DNA from: an uncultured Clostridia bacterium
GTDB lineage: Bacteria; Bacillota; Clostridia; Christensenellales; UBA1242
Direction of reading: 5' to 3'
NCBI GenBank assembly: GCA_947628195.1
Contig: CANQZB010000016.1
Span: 1 to 12,706 of the forward strand
Length of the DNA stretch: 12,706 bases
Shown here piece after piece: positions 1 to 5,068 of this stretch. Below the pieces are notes generated by a model. It ran no database searches, was not told the DNA's origin, and saw nothing but the letters and a program-made list of their open reading frames with translations. The translations under genes were made by a program, and so were the position numbers. Within the stretch, counting starts at the first letter, position 1; every line of letters starts with the position of its first letter.

Positions 1-74
1 CAAAAGTTAAGCTCTCATACGCCGAAAATACTTGGCTGGAGACGGCCCGGTAAGATAGGACGTTGCCATCAACC
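1..74 (+). rRNA. rrf: 5S ribosomal RNA, 3' portion (5' end outside window)
   Basis: The first 74 bases match the 3' two thirds of a bacterial 5S rRNA. Recognisable conserved blocks in the right order are GTTAAGCTC (6-14), CGCCGA (20-25), the helix IV region around TACTTGGCTGGAGAC (29-43) and AGATAGGACGTTGCCA (53-68). The end at about 74 is set by the expected terminal helix strand TTGCCATCAACC and by the terminator hairpin that begins four bases later. The 5' third lies upstream of the window, so this is probably the end of a 16S-23S-5S operon whose earlier genes are not visible. The 3' ~37 nt of this gene is duplicated at 235-271. Confidence 0.9.
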
Positions 75-123
75 TGCAAAACTCTGCTTATGTGCAGAGT
101 TTTTTATTTGTCTCCAGCCAAGT
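38..123 (+). repeat. 86-nt repeat copy 1: 5S tail + terminator + inverted 5S piece
   Basis: Copy 1 of a direct repeat. It starts at GGAGAC inside the 5S gene, runs through the 5S 3' end and the terminator, and ends with GTCTCCAGCCAAGT (110-123). Against copy 2 (235-320) it differs only in two homopolymer lengths: four A versus three before the terminator stem, and six T versus seven after it. The closing 14 nt is the exact reverse complement of 5S positions 30-43. Confidence 0.92.
78..105 (+). terminator. Rho-independent terminator of the 5S/rRNA operon
   Basis: AAAACTCTGC (78-87) pairs with GCAGAGTTTT (94-103) around the loop TTATGT, followed by a T run to 105. It starts directly after the 5S 3' end, as expected for an rRNA operon terminator. 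A near-identical copy lies at 275-302. Confidence 0.9.
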
Positions 124-133
124 TTAAAGGGGA

Positions 134-161
134 CCCCATAAAACATATATGTTTTGTGGGG
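134..161. repeat. 12-bp inverted repeat (hairpin) in the spacer between 5S-tail copies
   Basis: CCCCATAAAACA (134-145) pairs with TGTTTTGTGGGG (150-161) around a four-base loop, with one G-T wobble. No T run follows on the + strand, so it does not look like a normal terminator. It sits in the 111-nt spacer (124-234) between the two 86-nt repeats. The function is unknown. Confidence 0.7.
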
Positions 162-172
162 ATAAGGAGCAA

Positions 173-224
173 TCGTGCAAAAAATGAAATTTGCGAACTT
201 GTGAGCAAATGATAAAAAGCACGA
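173..224. repeat. Nested hairpin element in the spacer between 5S-tail copies
   Basis: Two inverted repeats are nested. TCGTGC (173-178) pairs with GCACGA (219-224), and inside it ATTTGC (189-194) pairs with GCAAAT (205-210) around a 10-base loop. The outer and inner stems are separated by A-rich strands. This may be a small structured RNA, a relic of a small mobile repeat, or chance. I do not recognise it as a known RNA family. Confidence 0.45.
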
Positions 225-234
225 ATTACGACGC

Positions 235-271
235 GGAGACGGCCCGGTAAGATAGGACGTTGCCATCAACC
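235..271 (+). pseudogene. 5S rRNA 3' fragment (truncated duplicate)
   Basis: Thirty-seven bases identical to the 5S 3' end (38-74), from GGAGAC to CATCAACC. The 5' two thirds of a 5S gene is missing, so it cannot fold as 5S rRNA. It may still be transcribed if the upstream terminator leaks. Confidence 0.8.
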
Positions 272-274
272 TGC

Positions 275-302
275 AAACTCTGCTTATGTGCAGAGTTTTT
301 TT
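275..302 (+). terminator. Duplicate rRNA-type terminator
   Basis: AAACTCTGC (275-283) pairs with GCAGAGTTT (290-298), loop TTATGT, T run to 302. It is a copy of the terminator at 78-105, placing two strong terminators in tandem between the rRNA operon and the gene at 395. Confidence 0.88.
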
Positions 303-359
303 ATTTGTCTCCAGCCAAGTAATATATGGTTCACTTGTTAAGAAGTATTGGCAAAAGTA

Positions 360-388
360 TTGACTTTTTTGTTTCAAAGTATTAAAAT
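360..388 (+). promoter_or_regulatory. Promoter of the 395-838 gene (leaderless configuration)
   Basis: TTGACT (360-365), a 17-bp spacer, then TAAAAT (383-388). The expected transcription start about 7 nt downstream of the -10 falls on the ATG at 395. Three AAGTATT copies (343-349, 355-361, 377-383) overlap the promoter; whether they bind a regulator is unknown. Confidence 0.75.
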
Positions 389-394
389 ATGAAT

Positions 395-838
395 ATGAAA
401 ATATATTTTTACGGAGATTTCATTGATTTTAGATTGTGTGATGATAAAAAATTAGATGGAATTAAAACTAAGTTTAATGCTACAATTAATCAAAGAAATT
501 ATTACAAAAGAAGTATGTTTAATACACACTGTCAGATTTCAGATGCAACACTTTTGGAAATCTTTAACTTAATTGAAGGTGAAAATTTTGCTGGCAACGA
601 AATCGATTATGAAGATATTGATTTTGAAGCGGTTTTTGATTATTTGCTCAAGCATTCTTATGGTATGAGATTTATGTTAAGGTCCACAAGCGAAAGAGAT
701 AAAGGTTTTTATTTAACATATTATGATCACCAAAGAGATTCCAAATTAACAATATCTGAAAGCGGCCAAAAAACCTTAATTGATTTTTTGAAATCGATAG
801 AAGCAAAATATAATGAAGAAAAAAACTTAAATGTTTAA
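395..838 (+). CDS. Hypothetical protein, 147 aa
   Basis: I do not recognise this protein. It is 147 residues, acidic in the middle (Glu/Asp-rich stretch around residues 60-80) and rich in aromatic residues, with no signal peptide, membrane segment or clear motif. It is probably soluble and cytoplasmic. The ATG at 395 is preferred over the in-frame ATG at 389, because 389 lies only one base past the -10 box and would sit upstream of the predicted transcription start. There is no ribosome binding site before either ATG, so leaderless translation is likely. It is followed after 21 nt by the 97-aa gene at 860, probably in the same operon. The coding call rests on an uninterrupted frame, a consensus promoter and a good downstream partner gene. 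Confidence 0.75.
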   Translation: MKIYFYGDFIDFRLCDDKKLDGIKTKFNATINQRNYYKRSMFNTHCQISDATLLEIFNLIEGENFAGNEIDYEDIDFEAVFDYLLKHSYGMRFMLRSTSERDKGFYLTYYDHQRDSKLTISESGQKTLIDFLKSIEAKYNEEKNLNV

Positions 839-848
839 AAATTAATAC

Positions 849-856
849 TAGGAGGG
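849..856 (+). promoter_or_regulatory. Strong ribosome binding site of the 860 gene
   Basis: AGGAGGG lies a few bases before the ATG at 860 and is close to the full anti-Shine-Dalgarno complement. It contrasts with the upstream gene of the same operon, which has none. Confidence 0.8.
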
Positions 857-859
857 AAT

Positions 860-1153
860 ATGAAACCGGAAGAAAAAGTTAAAGTTTTAAGTGAAGAATT
901 AAAAAAAGTAAAGGCTGAAATTTCTGATAATTTACATAGATATATGTCGGTAGATGACGCTATGAATGAAGCTTATGATGAGGGCTATTATGATTTAGGG
1001 GACTATGGCTCATGGTTAAGTGCTAAGGATTATCTTAGTGCTGAAAGTAAAAAATTAACAAAACAACGCGAAAAACTTGTTAAAAAATTGTCAAGAATTA
1101 TTGCTCGCCACAAAATTGTTGTGGATGATGAAACAGCCGCTTTATTAAAATAA
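860..1153 (+). CDS. Hypothetical small helical protein, 97 aa
   Basis: Function unknown. The 97-residue product is highly charged and probably mostly alpha-helical. Residues 1-25 (Lys/Glu/Leu/Val heptad-like) and 63-85 (Lys/Arg-rich) could form coiled coils, joined by an acidic, Tyr/Gly-rich middle (about 37-52). No membrane segment or enzyme motif is visible. The start is fixed by a strong AGGAGGG ribosome binding site. It lies 21 nt after the 395-838 gene on the same strand and ends at a terminator shared with folD, so the two small genes probably form a two-gene operon. A regulator, scaffold or partner of the upstream protein is possible, but this is a guess from context only. Confidence 0.8.
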   Translation: MKPEEKVKVLSEELKKVKAEISDNLHRYMSVDDAMNEAYDEGYYDLGDYGSWLSAKDYLSAESKKLTKQREKLVKKLSRIIARHKIVVDDETAALLK

Positions 1154-1170
1154 AACAATAAAATTTTATA

Positions 1171-1200
1171 TAAAAAAGCAGTGTAAAGACTGCTTTTTTA
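1171..1200. terminator. Bidirectional terminator between the 860 gene and folD
   Basis: TAAAAAAGCAGT (1171-1182) pairs with ACTGCTTTTTTA (1189-1200) around a six-base loop. It has a T run on both strands and lies between convergent gene ends at 1153 and 1210, so it can serve both transcripts. Confidence 0.9.
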
Positions 1201-1209
1201 AATGGATAT

Positions 1210-2046
1210 TTATAATTCTTGTTGCTCTTTTGCTAGTTTGTAGGTGTTTTCCATTAGGCAGGCAACGGTTAATGGGCCAACTCCACCTGGCACTGGGGTA
1301 ATCATAGAGCATTTTTCTTTAACGGATTCAAAATCCACATCTCCGCAAAGTTTGCCATCAACTCTATCCATGCCAACGTCAATTACTACTGCGCCAGTTT
1401 TAACGAAATCCGCTGTAATATATTTTGCTTTGCCAATAGCAACAACTAAAATATCTGCCTTGCTGGTAATTTCTTGCAAATTTTCTGTTTTGCTGTGGCA
1501 CATAACAACTGTGGCGTTCCTTTGCAAAAGCAAATGAGCAATGCTTTGTCCAACAAGTTTGCTTCTGCCAACAACAACCGCAAGTTTGCCTTGAATTTGA
1601 ACGTTGTATTTATCCAACAACTTAATAATTCCGGTTGGGGTGCATGGGGCAAGTGCGCTGTTTTTGTTAAATAATTTGCCCATATTTTCGTTGGTTAAGC
1701 CGTCAGCATCTTTATTTGGGCTAATTTTGCCAATTGCTTTTTCCTCATCCAAGCCATCTGGCAAGGGTAACTGTAAAAGAATTGCAGAAACATTTTCATC
1801 CTTATTTTCAGCATCTATAACATTTTCAAGTTCAGTTTGGCTTACGCCATTATTTAGCCTAATAAGTTTAGAAATAATGTCGCACTCTTCACATGCGCGT
1901 TGCTTATTCCTTACATAAGTATCGCTGGCGGGGTTGCCTTCAACCAGGATGCATGTAAGGCCGGGTTTTTTAGTTAAAGTTGCAACTTGCTCTTTAACTT
2001 CGGTTTTAATTTCTTGTGCTAGGGTTTTTCCATCTAAAATAATCAT
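1210..2046 (-). CDS. folD: Bifunctional methylenetetrahydrofolate dehydrogenase / cyclohydrolase FolD
   Basis: FolD interconverts 5,10-methylene-THF, 5,10-methenyl-THF and 10-formyl-THF in the cytoplasm, feeding purine and formyl-Met-tRNA synthesis. The 278-residue length is typical. The catalytic segment YVRNK with Lys48 and the following Gln-Arg-Ala-Cys are present, as are the substrate-loop residues QLPLP (92-96), DADGL (113-117), the nucleotide-binding GRSKLVG (160-166) and the signature PVPGGVGPLT (251-260). No catalytic residue appears to be lost. Its ATG lies 6 nt after a TATAAT box and has no ribosome binding site, so it is predicted to be leaderless. It is transcribed separately from the rsmI operon, whose terminator lies just upstream, and stops at a bidirectional terminator. 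Confidence 0.97.
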   Translation of the reverse strand: MIILDGKTLAQEIKTEVKEQVATLTKKPGLTCILVEGNPASDTYVRNKQRACEECDIISKLIRLNNGVSQTELENVIDAENKDENVSAILLQLPLPDGLDEEKAIGKISPNKDADGLTNENMGKLFNKNSALAPCTPTGIIKLLDKYNVQIQGKLAVVVGRSKLVGQSIAHLLLQRNATVVMCHSKTENLQEITSKADILVVAIGKAKYITADFVKTGAVVIDVGMDRVDGKLCGDVDFESVKEKCSMITPVPGGVGPLTVACLMENTYKLAKEQQEL

Positions 2047-2052
2047 GCTTTA

Positions 2053-2080
2053 ATTATATCACAAATTTTTTGTTTGTAAA
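2053..2080 (-). promoter_or_regulatory. folD promoter (leaderless configuration)
   Basis: On the minus strand: TTTACA (2080-2075), 16-bp spacer, TATAAT (2058-2053), with TGA directly before the -10 forming a TGn extended -10. Six bases separate the -10 from the ATG at 2046, and no Shine-Dalgarno sequence is present. Confidence 0.8.
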
Positions 2081-2100
2081 GTGCTAAATTCAATATTGTT

Positions 2101-2130
2101 AAAAAAAATAACTTATTGAAGTTATTTTTT
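2101..2130 (-). terminator. Terminator of the holB-rsmI operon
   Basis: Twelve-bp stem, 2103-2114 (AAAAAATAACTT) with 2119-2130 (AAGTTATTTTTT), loop ATTG, and a run of eight T on the minus strand (2108-2101). The upstream arm contains the last two sense codons and the TAA stop of rsmI, so the hairpin overlaps the coding end. The stem is AT-rich but long. Confidence 0.75.
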
Positions 2131-2934
2131 AGTTTGTTTATTCCTTTCATATAAGTTATAAACATAGGATTTTGTTAATTTGTATTTATCTTTAATTTGC
2201 TTTATTGCTTCATTTTTATCAAGCGTTTTTGTTAGGCGTTTTAGTTCGGCAATTATGTCAATTTCACTTGGCAAAACATTTTCAACTTTTTTATTTTCAA
2301 CAACCAAAACAAATTCGCCTTTTGGCTCGTTTAATTCATAAGGAAGGGTTGCAAAAATAACATTTTCATGCATTTTTGTAATTTCACTAACGACTGCAAT
2401 TTTCACCTCGCCAAGTGTGTTATAAAGGCTTAATAAATCTTTATTTATGTTGTATTTGGAAGAATAAATTATTTTTGTGCCAGGAAAATTTTTAATTTCT
2501 TCTAATTGTTGCTTCAATTCTTTGTTTTTTTCACTTAAAAAGCCGAAAAAAGCAAATTTTTCTGCATCAAAGCCAGATAAAACAAGGGCAGAAAGGCCAG
2601 CATTAGCGCCGGGGACAACTGTAAATTTAATGTTTTGTTCAATTAATTTTTTTGCCAAAATATTGCCCGGGTCAGAAATAATTGGCATGCCCGCATCGCT
2701 AATAATTGCAATGTTTTTGCCCGCTTTTTCTAACTCAATTATGCCATCTGCACTTGTGTTTTCATTAAATTTGTGATATGCAATAGTTTTTGTTTTAATG
2801 GAGTAGTGGTCAAGCAAAATTTTGCTGTGCCTTGTATCTTCGCACGCAATAACATCACAATTTTTAAGCACATCAACCGCTCTAAAACTAATATCCTCTA
2901 AATTGCCAATAGGCGTAGCAACAAAATATATCAT
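2122..2934 (-). CDS. rsmI: 16S rRNA (cytidine-1402-2'-O)-methyltransferase RsmI
   Basis: RsmI uses S-adenosylmethionine to 2'-O-methylate C1402 in the ribosomal decoding centre. The 270-residue protein shows the family blocks: ATPIGNLEDIS at the N-terminus (6-16), CEDTRHS (31-37), SDAGMPIISDPG (79-90), VVPGANAG (106-113) and a late GEFVLVVE block. The C-terminal Lys-rich helical tail is usual for the family. The start has an AAAAGGAA ribosome binding site and lies 11 nt after the stop of the phosphatase gene. It is the last gene of the holB operon, matching the place of yabC in Bacillus. The TAA stop lies inside the terminator stem. Confidence 0.97.
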   Translation of the reverse strand: MIYFVATPIGNLEDISFRAVDVLKNCDVIACEDTRHSKILLDHYSIKTKTIAYHKFNENTSADGIIELEKAGKNIAIISDAGMPIISDPGNILAKKLIEQNIKFTVVPGANAGLSALVLSGFDAEKFAFFGFLSEKNKELKQQLEEIKNFPGTKIIYSSKYNINKDLLSLYNTLGEVKIAVVSEITKMHENVIFATLPYELNEPKGEFVLVVENKKVENVLPSEIDIIAELKRLTKTLDKNEAIKQIKDKYKLTKSYVYNLYERNKQTKK

Positions 2935-2945
2935 TTATGTTCCTT

Positions 2946-3479
2946 TTAATTTTCTAACTGCATCACATCTGCATTGTTTAATTTAAAGTTTGTGTAATCA
3001 CCATCTTTTGGCTTGCCGTTAAAATAAAAGTAACTTAATCTGGCAACACCACTATGCGAAACAATTAAAATATTTTTGCCTTTATATTTGTTTAAAATTT
3101 CATCATAAAAACTTGCTATTCTATCAAACATTTCTGGAATGCTTTCCATTTTAAAAGGAATTTTTTCGTTAGCATTCCAACGTTCAAATTTGCAAACCGA
3201 ACTTGGCATATTGGTTATTTCACCATAATCACGTTCTTTTAATCTATCATCAAAAACCACAGGCAAATTTTTGTGATATTTTAAAATATATTTTAGTGTT
3301 TGTTGTGTGCGTTTTAGTGGTGAACAAAAGCAAATATCAAATTGTGTGTCTTTTAATTTTGTTGCTGTTTCTTTTGCTTGTTCAATACCTTTTTTTGAAA
3401 GTTCAACCGAATTATGCCCAGACAAAATGTTATTATTTTCGTTATCATATGTTGAACCATGCCTTACAAAATAAATCAT
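2946..3479 (-). CDS. Histidine phosphatase (phosphoglycerate-mutase-like) family protein
   Basis: A 177-residue member of the histidine phosphatase superfamily. The catalytic RHG (Arg6-His7-Gly8) is at the N-terminus, followed by Ser53-Pro54 and Arg57 of the second phosphate-binding element, an acidic E82-R-D84-Y-G-E segment, and SHSG with His142 near the C-terminus. His7 would be transiently phosphorylated. The length is in the range of small broad-specificity phosphatases such as CobC/PhoE types; I cannot name the substrate, and no cobalamin genes are nearby. It lies between a Nudix hydrolase and rsmI with 11-nt gaps on both sides and an AAAAGGAA ribosome binding site, so it belongs to the holB operon. 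Its presence there is not part of the usual Bacillus cluster. Confidence 0.93.
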   Translation of the reverse strand: MIYFVRHGSTYDNENNNILSGHNSVELSKKGIEQAKETATKLKDTQFDICFCSPLKRTQQTLKYILKYHKNLPVVFDDRLKERDYGEITNMPSSVCKFERWNANEKIPFKMESIPEMFDRIASFYDEILNKYKGKNILIVSHSGVARLSYFYFNGKPKDGDYTNFKLNNADVMQLEN

Positions 3480-3490
3480 ATATGTTCCTT

Positions 3491-4006
3491 TTAATTTTTT
3501 AATAAATTAAAAACAAGTTGTCGATATTCAATAGGATGATTTGCAAAATTATCAGAAAATAATAAATTGACAAATTCATCAAAGTTAAGCCATTTAATTT
3601 GTTCAACTTCTTCTGTTTGTAATTTCACTTTGCTTAAATCCAAATTTTCATTAACAACGAAAATTTCACAAAATTGATGGCCTTTTTCATATAAATATTG
3701 CTGTTTGTAAATAAATTCATTTTTAGAAATAGAAATGCCTAATTCTTCTTTAACTTCTCTAACACAAGCATCCAAAAGAGTTTCGCTTGCTTTTACATGA
3801 CCAGCAACTGGCATATCCCATTTACCAGGGCTGTGTAATTTCTTCATACTTTTTTGTTGCACTAAAATTTGTCCATCTTTATTTTTAATCCAAATATAAA
3901 CAGCCTTATGATAACATTTGGGATTTTCTCCGTGACAAAATTCACGAGTTTGAACGCCTAAAAATTTGTTATTTATATCATAAGTATCCAATAATTCTTT
4001 TTCCAT
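3491..4006 (-). CDS. Nudix hydrolase (YfcD / isopentenyl-diphosphate-isomerase-like)
   Basis: A 171-residue Nudix protein. The Nudix box runs from Gly69 to Ile91 and fits G-x5-E-x7-REVKEELGI, so the metal-binding glutamates are intact. The preceding part (KAVYIWIKN, KLHSPGKWDMPVAGHV) resembles the subgroup that includes YfcD and isopentenyl-diphosphate isomerase. A pyrophosphohydrolase acting on a nucleotide or other diphosphate is the best guess; isomerase activity is not supported by the sequence alone. The ATG lies one base after the TAA stop of trmN6 (TAA-T-ATG). The only GGAGG-like motif is about 15 nt upstream, so translational coupling is likely. It is part of the holB operon. Confidence 0.93.
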   Translation of the reverse strand: MEKELLDTYDINNKFLGVQTREFCHGENPKCYHKAVYIWIKNKDGQILVQQKSMKKLHSPGKWDMPVAGHVKASETLLDACVREVKEELGISISKNEFIYKQQYLYEKGHQFCEIFVVNENLDLSKVKLQTEEVEQIKWLNFDEFVNLLFSDNFANHPIEYRQLVFNLLKN

Positions 4007-4007
4007 A

Positions 4008-4682
4008 TTACGCTTTGATTTCCTCCCTTAAAACCACTGTGCCGGGGTTGGCGTTTTTGACTGCTTCTATTAAAACTAAATAGGCTTCTTTTTCATTTGT
4101 AAAAATGTATTTTATCTTTTTCACTTCTAGTTTGTAGTTATGGCAAAGGGCAATAAGTTCAGCCGAGCGCGAGGCTAAATGCACCATATAAAATCGGCCT
4201 TTATCCTTAATTAATTCACTTGCTTTTTTAACAATATCTTCAAGCTCTACTTCAATTTCATGGCGGGCAAGTGCAATTTCGCGTTTTTCATTAATTAAAC
4301 TTTTGCCATTAAATTTTTGATAGGGCGGATTGCAAATTATAACATCCACAGGTTTTTCAAAATCAGATAACTTTAAATCTTTTAAATTGCAGTTAAAAAT
4401 TTTAGTTTTTTTAGTTAAATTGCTAAAATCTGCGTTTTTTTCAATAATTTTGCACATTTTTGCTTGAATTTCATTAAAATAAATAAAATTAAAGGGGCAG
4501 AGAGAATAAGCGTAAAAACTTATAACGCCACTTCCTGCGCAAAGTTCAAGCACATTATCTGTGTGTTTAATATTTAAAAATTTAGCAAGCAAAATTGCAT
4601 CTTGCGTAAATTTATATAATTCATCACTTTGAAAGATTTTTATGCCATTGCCAAAATCTTCTAATTTAAATTCTTTTTCCAT
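4008..4682 (-). CDS. trmN6: tRNA1(Val) (adenine-37-N6)-methyltransferase-type enzyme (TrmN6/YabB)
   Basis: A 224-residue Rossmann-fold SAM methyltransferase. The SAM-binding motif VLELCAGSGVIS is at 44-55 and the adenine-N6 motif NPPY at 118-121. The family-typical segment after NPPY, with a Gly, an Asn and ALARHE at 137-142, is present. In Bacillus the orthologue yabB lies two genes after yaaT (ricT), which fits this position. The chosen start is the ATG at 4682, not an earlier in-frame ATG at 4712 inside the ASCH gene. It lies one base after the ASCH stop (TAA-T-ATG), and the encoded protein then begins like known relatives. No ribosome binding site is visible, suggesting reinitiation or coupling. 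Confidence 0.9.
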   Translation of the reverse strand: MEKEFKLEDFGNGIKIFQSDELYKFTQDAILLAKFLNIKHTDNVLELCAGSGVISFYAYSLCPFNFIYFNEIQAKMCKIIEKNADFSNLTKKTKIFNCNLKDLKLSDFEKPVDVIICNPPYQKFNGKSLINEKREIALARHEIEVELEDIVKKASELIKDKGRFYMVHLASRSAELIALCHNYKLEVKKIKYIFTNEKEAYLVLIEAVKNANPGTVVLREEIKA

Positions 4683-4683
4683 A

Positions 4684-5067
4684 TTATTTTTCAATAAGCC
4701 AGCCCGCGCCATTGCTTCTTGGCACTTTTAATGGTGCAATCTTTTGCACGTTTTCAAGCCAAATTAAAGTGCAATATTTCTTTTGGAGTGTTGTTTCCCA
4801 ATCTTTAAATTTATCAGTCCCTATTTGTTTACCATATTGTTGCCTTATCTCATCAACTTTTGTGGGTGTGAGTTCATAATATTTTACTTCACGCACCTTT
4901 GCTGTTGCGGTGACATCTTTTCCGGTTTCTTTTATTAAGATAGTATCGCCTACGCTAACCTTGTTGTAAGGTGCGACTTTATGCATAGACCATCGGCTCT
5001 CAATAGTTTTTTCTCCACTTAAAACCATAACATAAAATGGTTGCCTTAATATTGCAATATGTTTCAT
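4684..5067 (-). CDS. ASCH domain-containing protein
   Basis: A 127-residue protein with an ASCH (PUA-like beta-barrel) fold. The signature is LSGEKTIESRW at 16-26, matching the GxKxxExR motif that lines the putative RNA- or nucleoside-binding cleft, followed by a VGDTILIKETG strand pair (39-49). ASCH proteins are thought to bind RNA or modified nucleosides; one member, YqfB of Escherichia coli, hydrolyses N4-acetylcytidine. The neighbours ricT, trmN6 and rsmI all act on RNA, which fits such a role, but this is inference. The start lies one base after the ricT stop, with a weak GGGAAG-like site. It occupies the position held by yabA in the Bacillus cluster but shows no similarity to YabA. Confidence 0.9.
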   Translation of the reverse strand: MKHIAILRQPFYVMVLSGEKTIESRWSMHKVAPYNKVSVGDTILIKETGKDVTATAKVREVKYYELTPTKVDEIRQQYGKQIGTDKFKDWETTLQKKYCTLIWLENVQKIAPLKVPRSNGAGWLIEK

Positions 5068-5068
5068 A

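Larger units (their letters stand above)
235..320 (+). repeat. 86-nt repeat copy 2: truncated 5S tail + terminator
   Basis: Second copy of the block at 38-123. It contains only the last 37 nt of 5S (235-271), the terminator (275-302) and the closing GTCTCCAGCCAAGT (307-320). The bases upstream of 235 do not resemble 5S, so this is a truncated, non-functional 5S fragment and not a second 5S gene. Near-identity to copy 1 implies a recent duplication or continuing gene conversion. Confidence 0.9.

Noticed and set aside
134..161. Hairpin as a transcription terminator or riboswitch expression platform
   Set aside because: No T run follows on the + strand and no aptamer-like conserved core is recognisable nearby.
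235..271. Second complete 5S rRNA gene
   Set aside because: Only the last 37 nt of 5S is present; the bases upstream do not match the rest of the gene.
38..320. CRISPR array (direct repeats separated by a spacer)
   Set aside because: Only two copies, repeat length 86 nt, containing 5S and terminator sequence, and no cas genes in the window.
69..377. Open minus-strand frame of about 100 codons across the 5S tail copies and spacer
   Set aside because: It is antisense to the 5S gene and crosses both terminators and both repeats. Frames of this kind over rRNA are well-known false gene calls, and no ribosome binding site or promoter supports it.
1244..1918. Several + strand frames opposite folD
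   Set aside because: They are shadows of folD: no ribosome binding sites, odd composition, and folD itself has complete family motifs.
3491..4006. Nudix gene as a true isopentenyl-diphosphate isomerase
   Set aside because: The protein resembles that subgroup in general layout, but I see no isomerase-specific residues beyond the Nudix box, and no isoprenoid genes are nearby.
4683..4712. trmN6 start at the ATG at 4712
   Set aside because: It lies inside the ASCH gene in another frame and adds ten residues with no family match. The ATG at 4682 fits the TAA-T-ATG pattern of neighbouring junctions.
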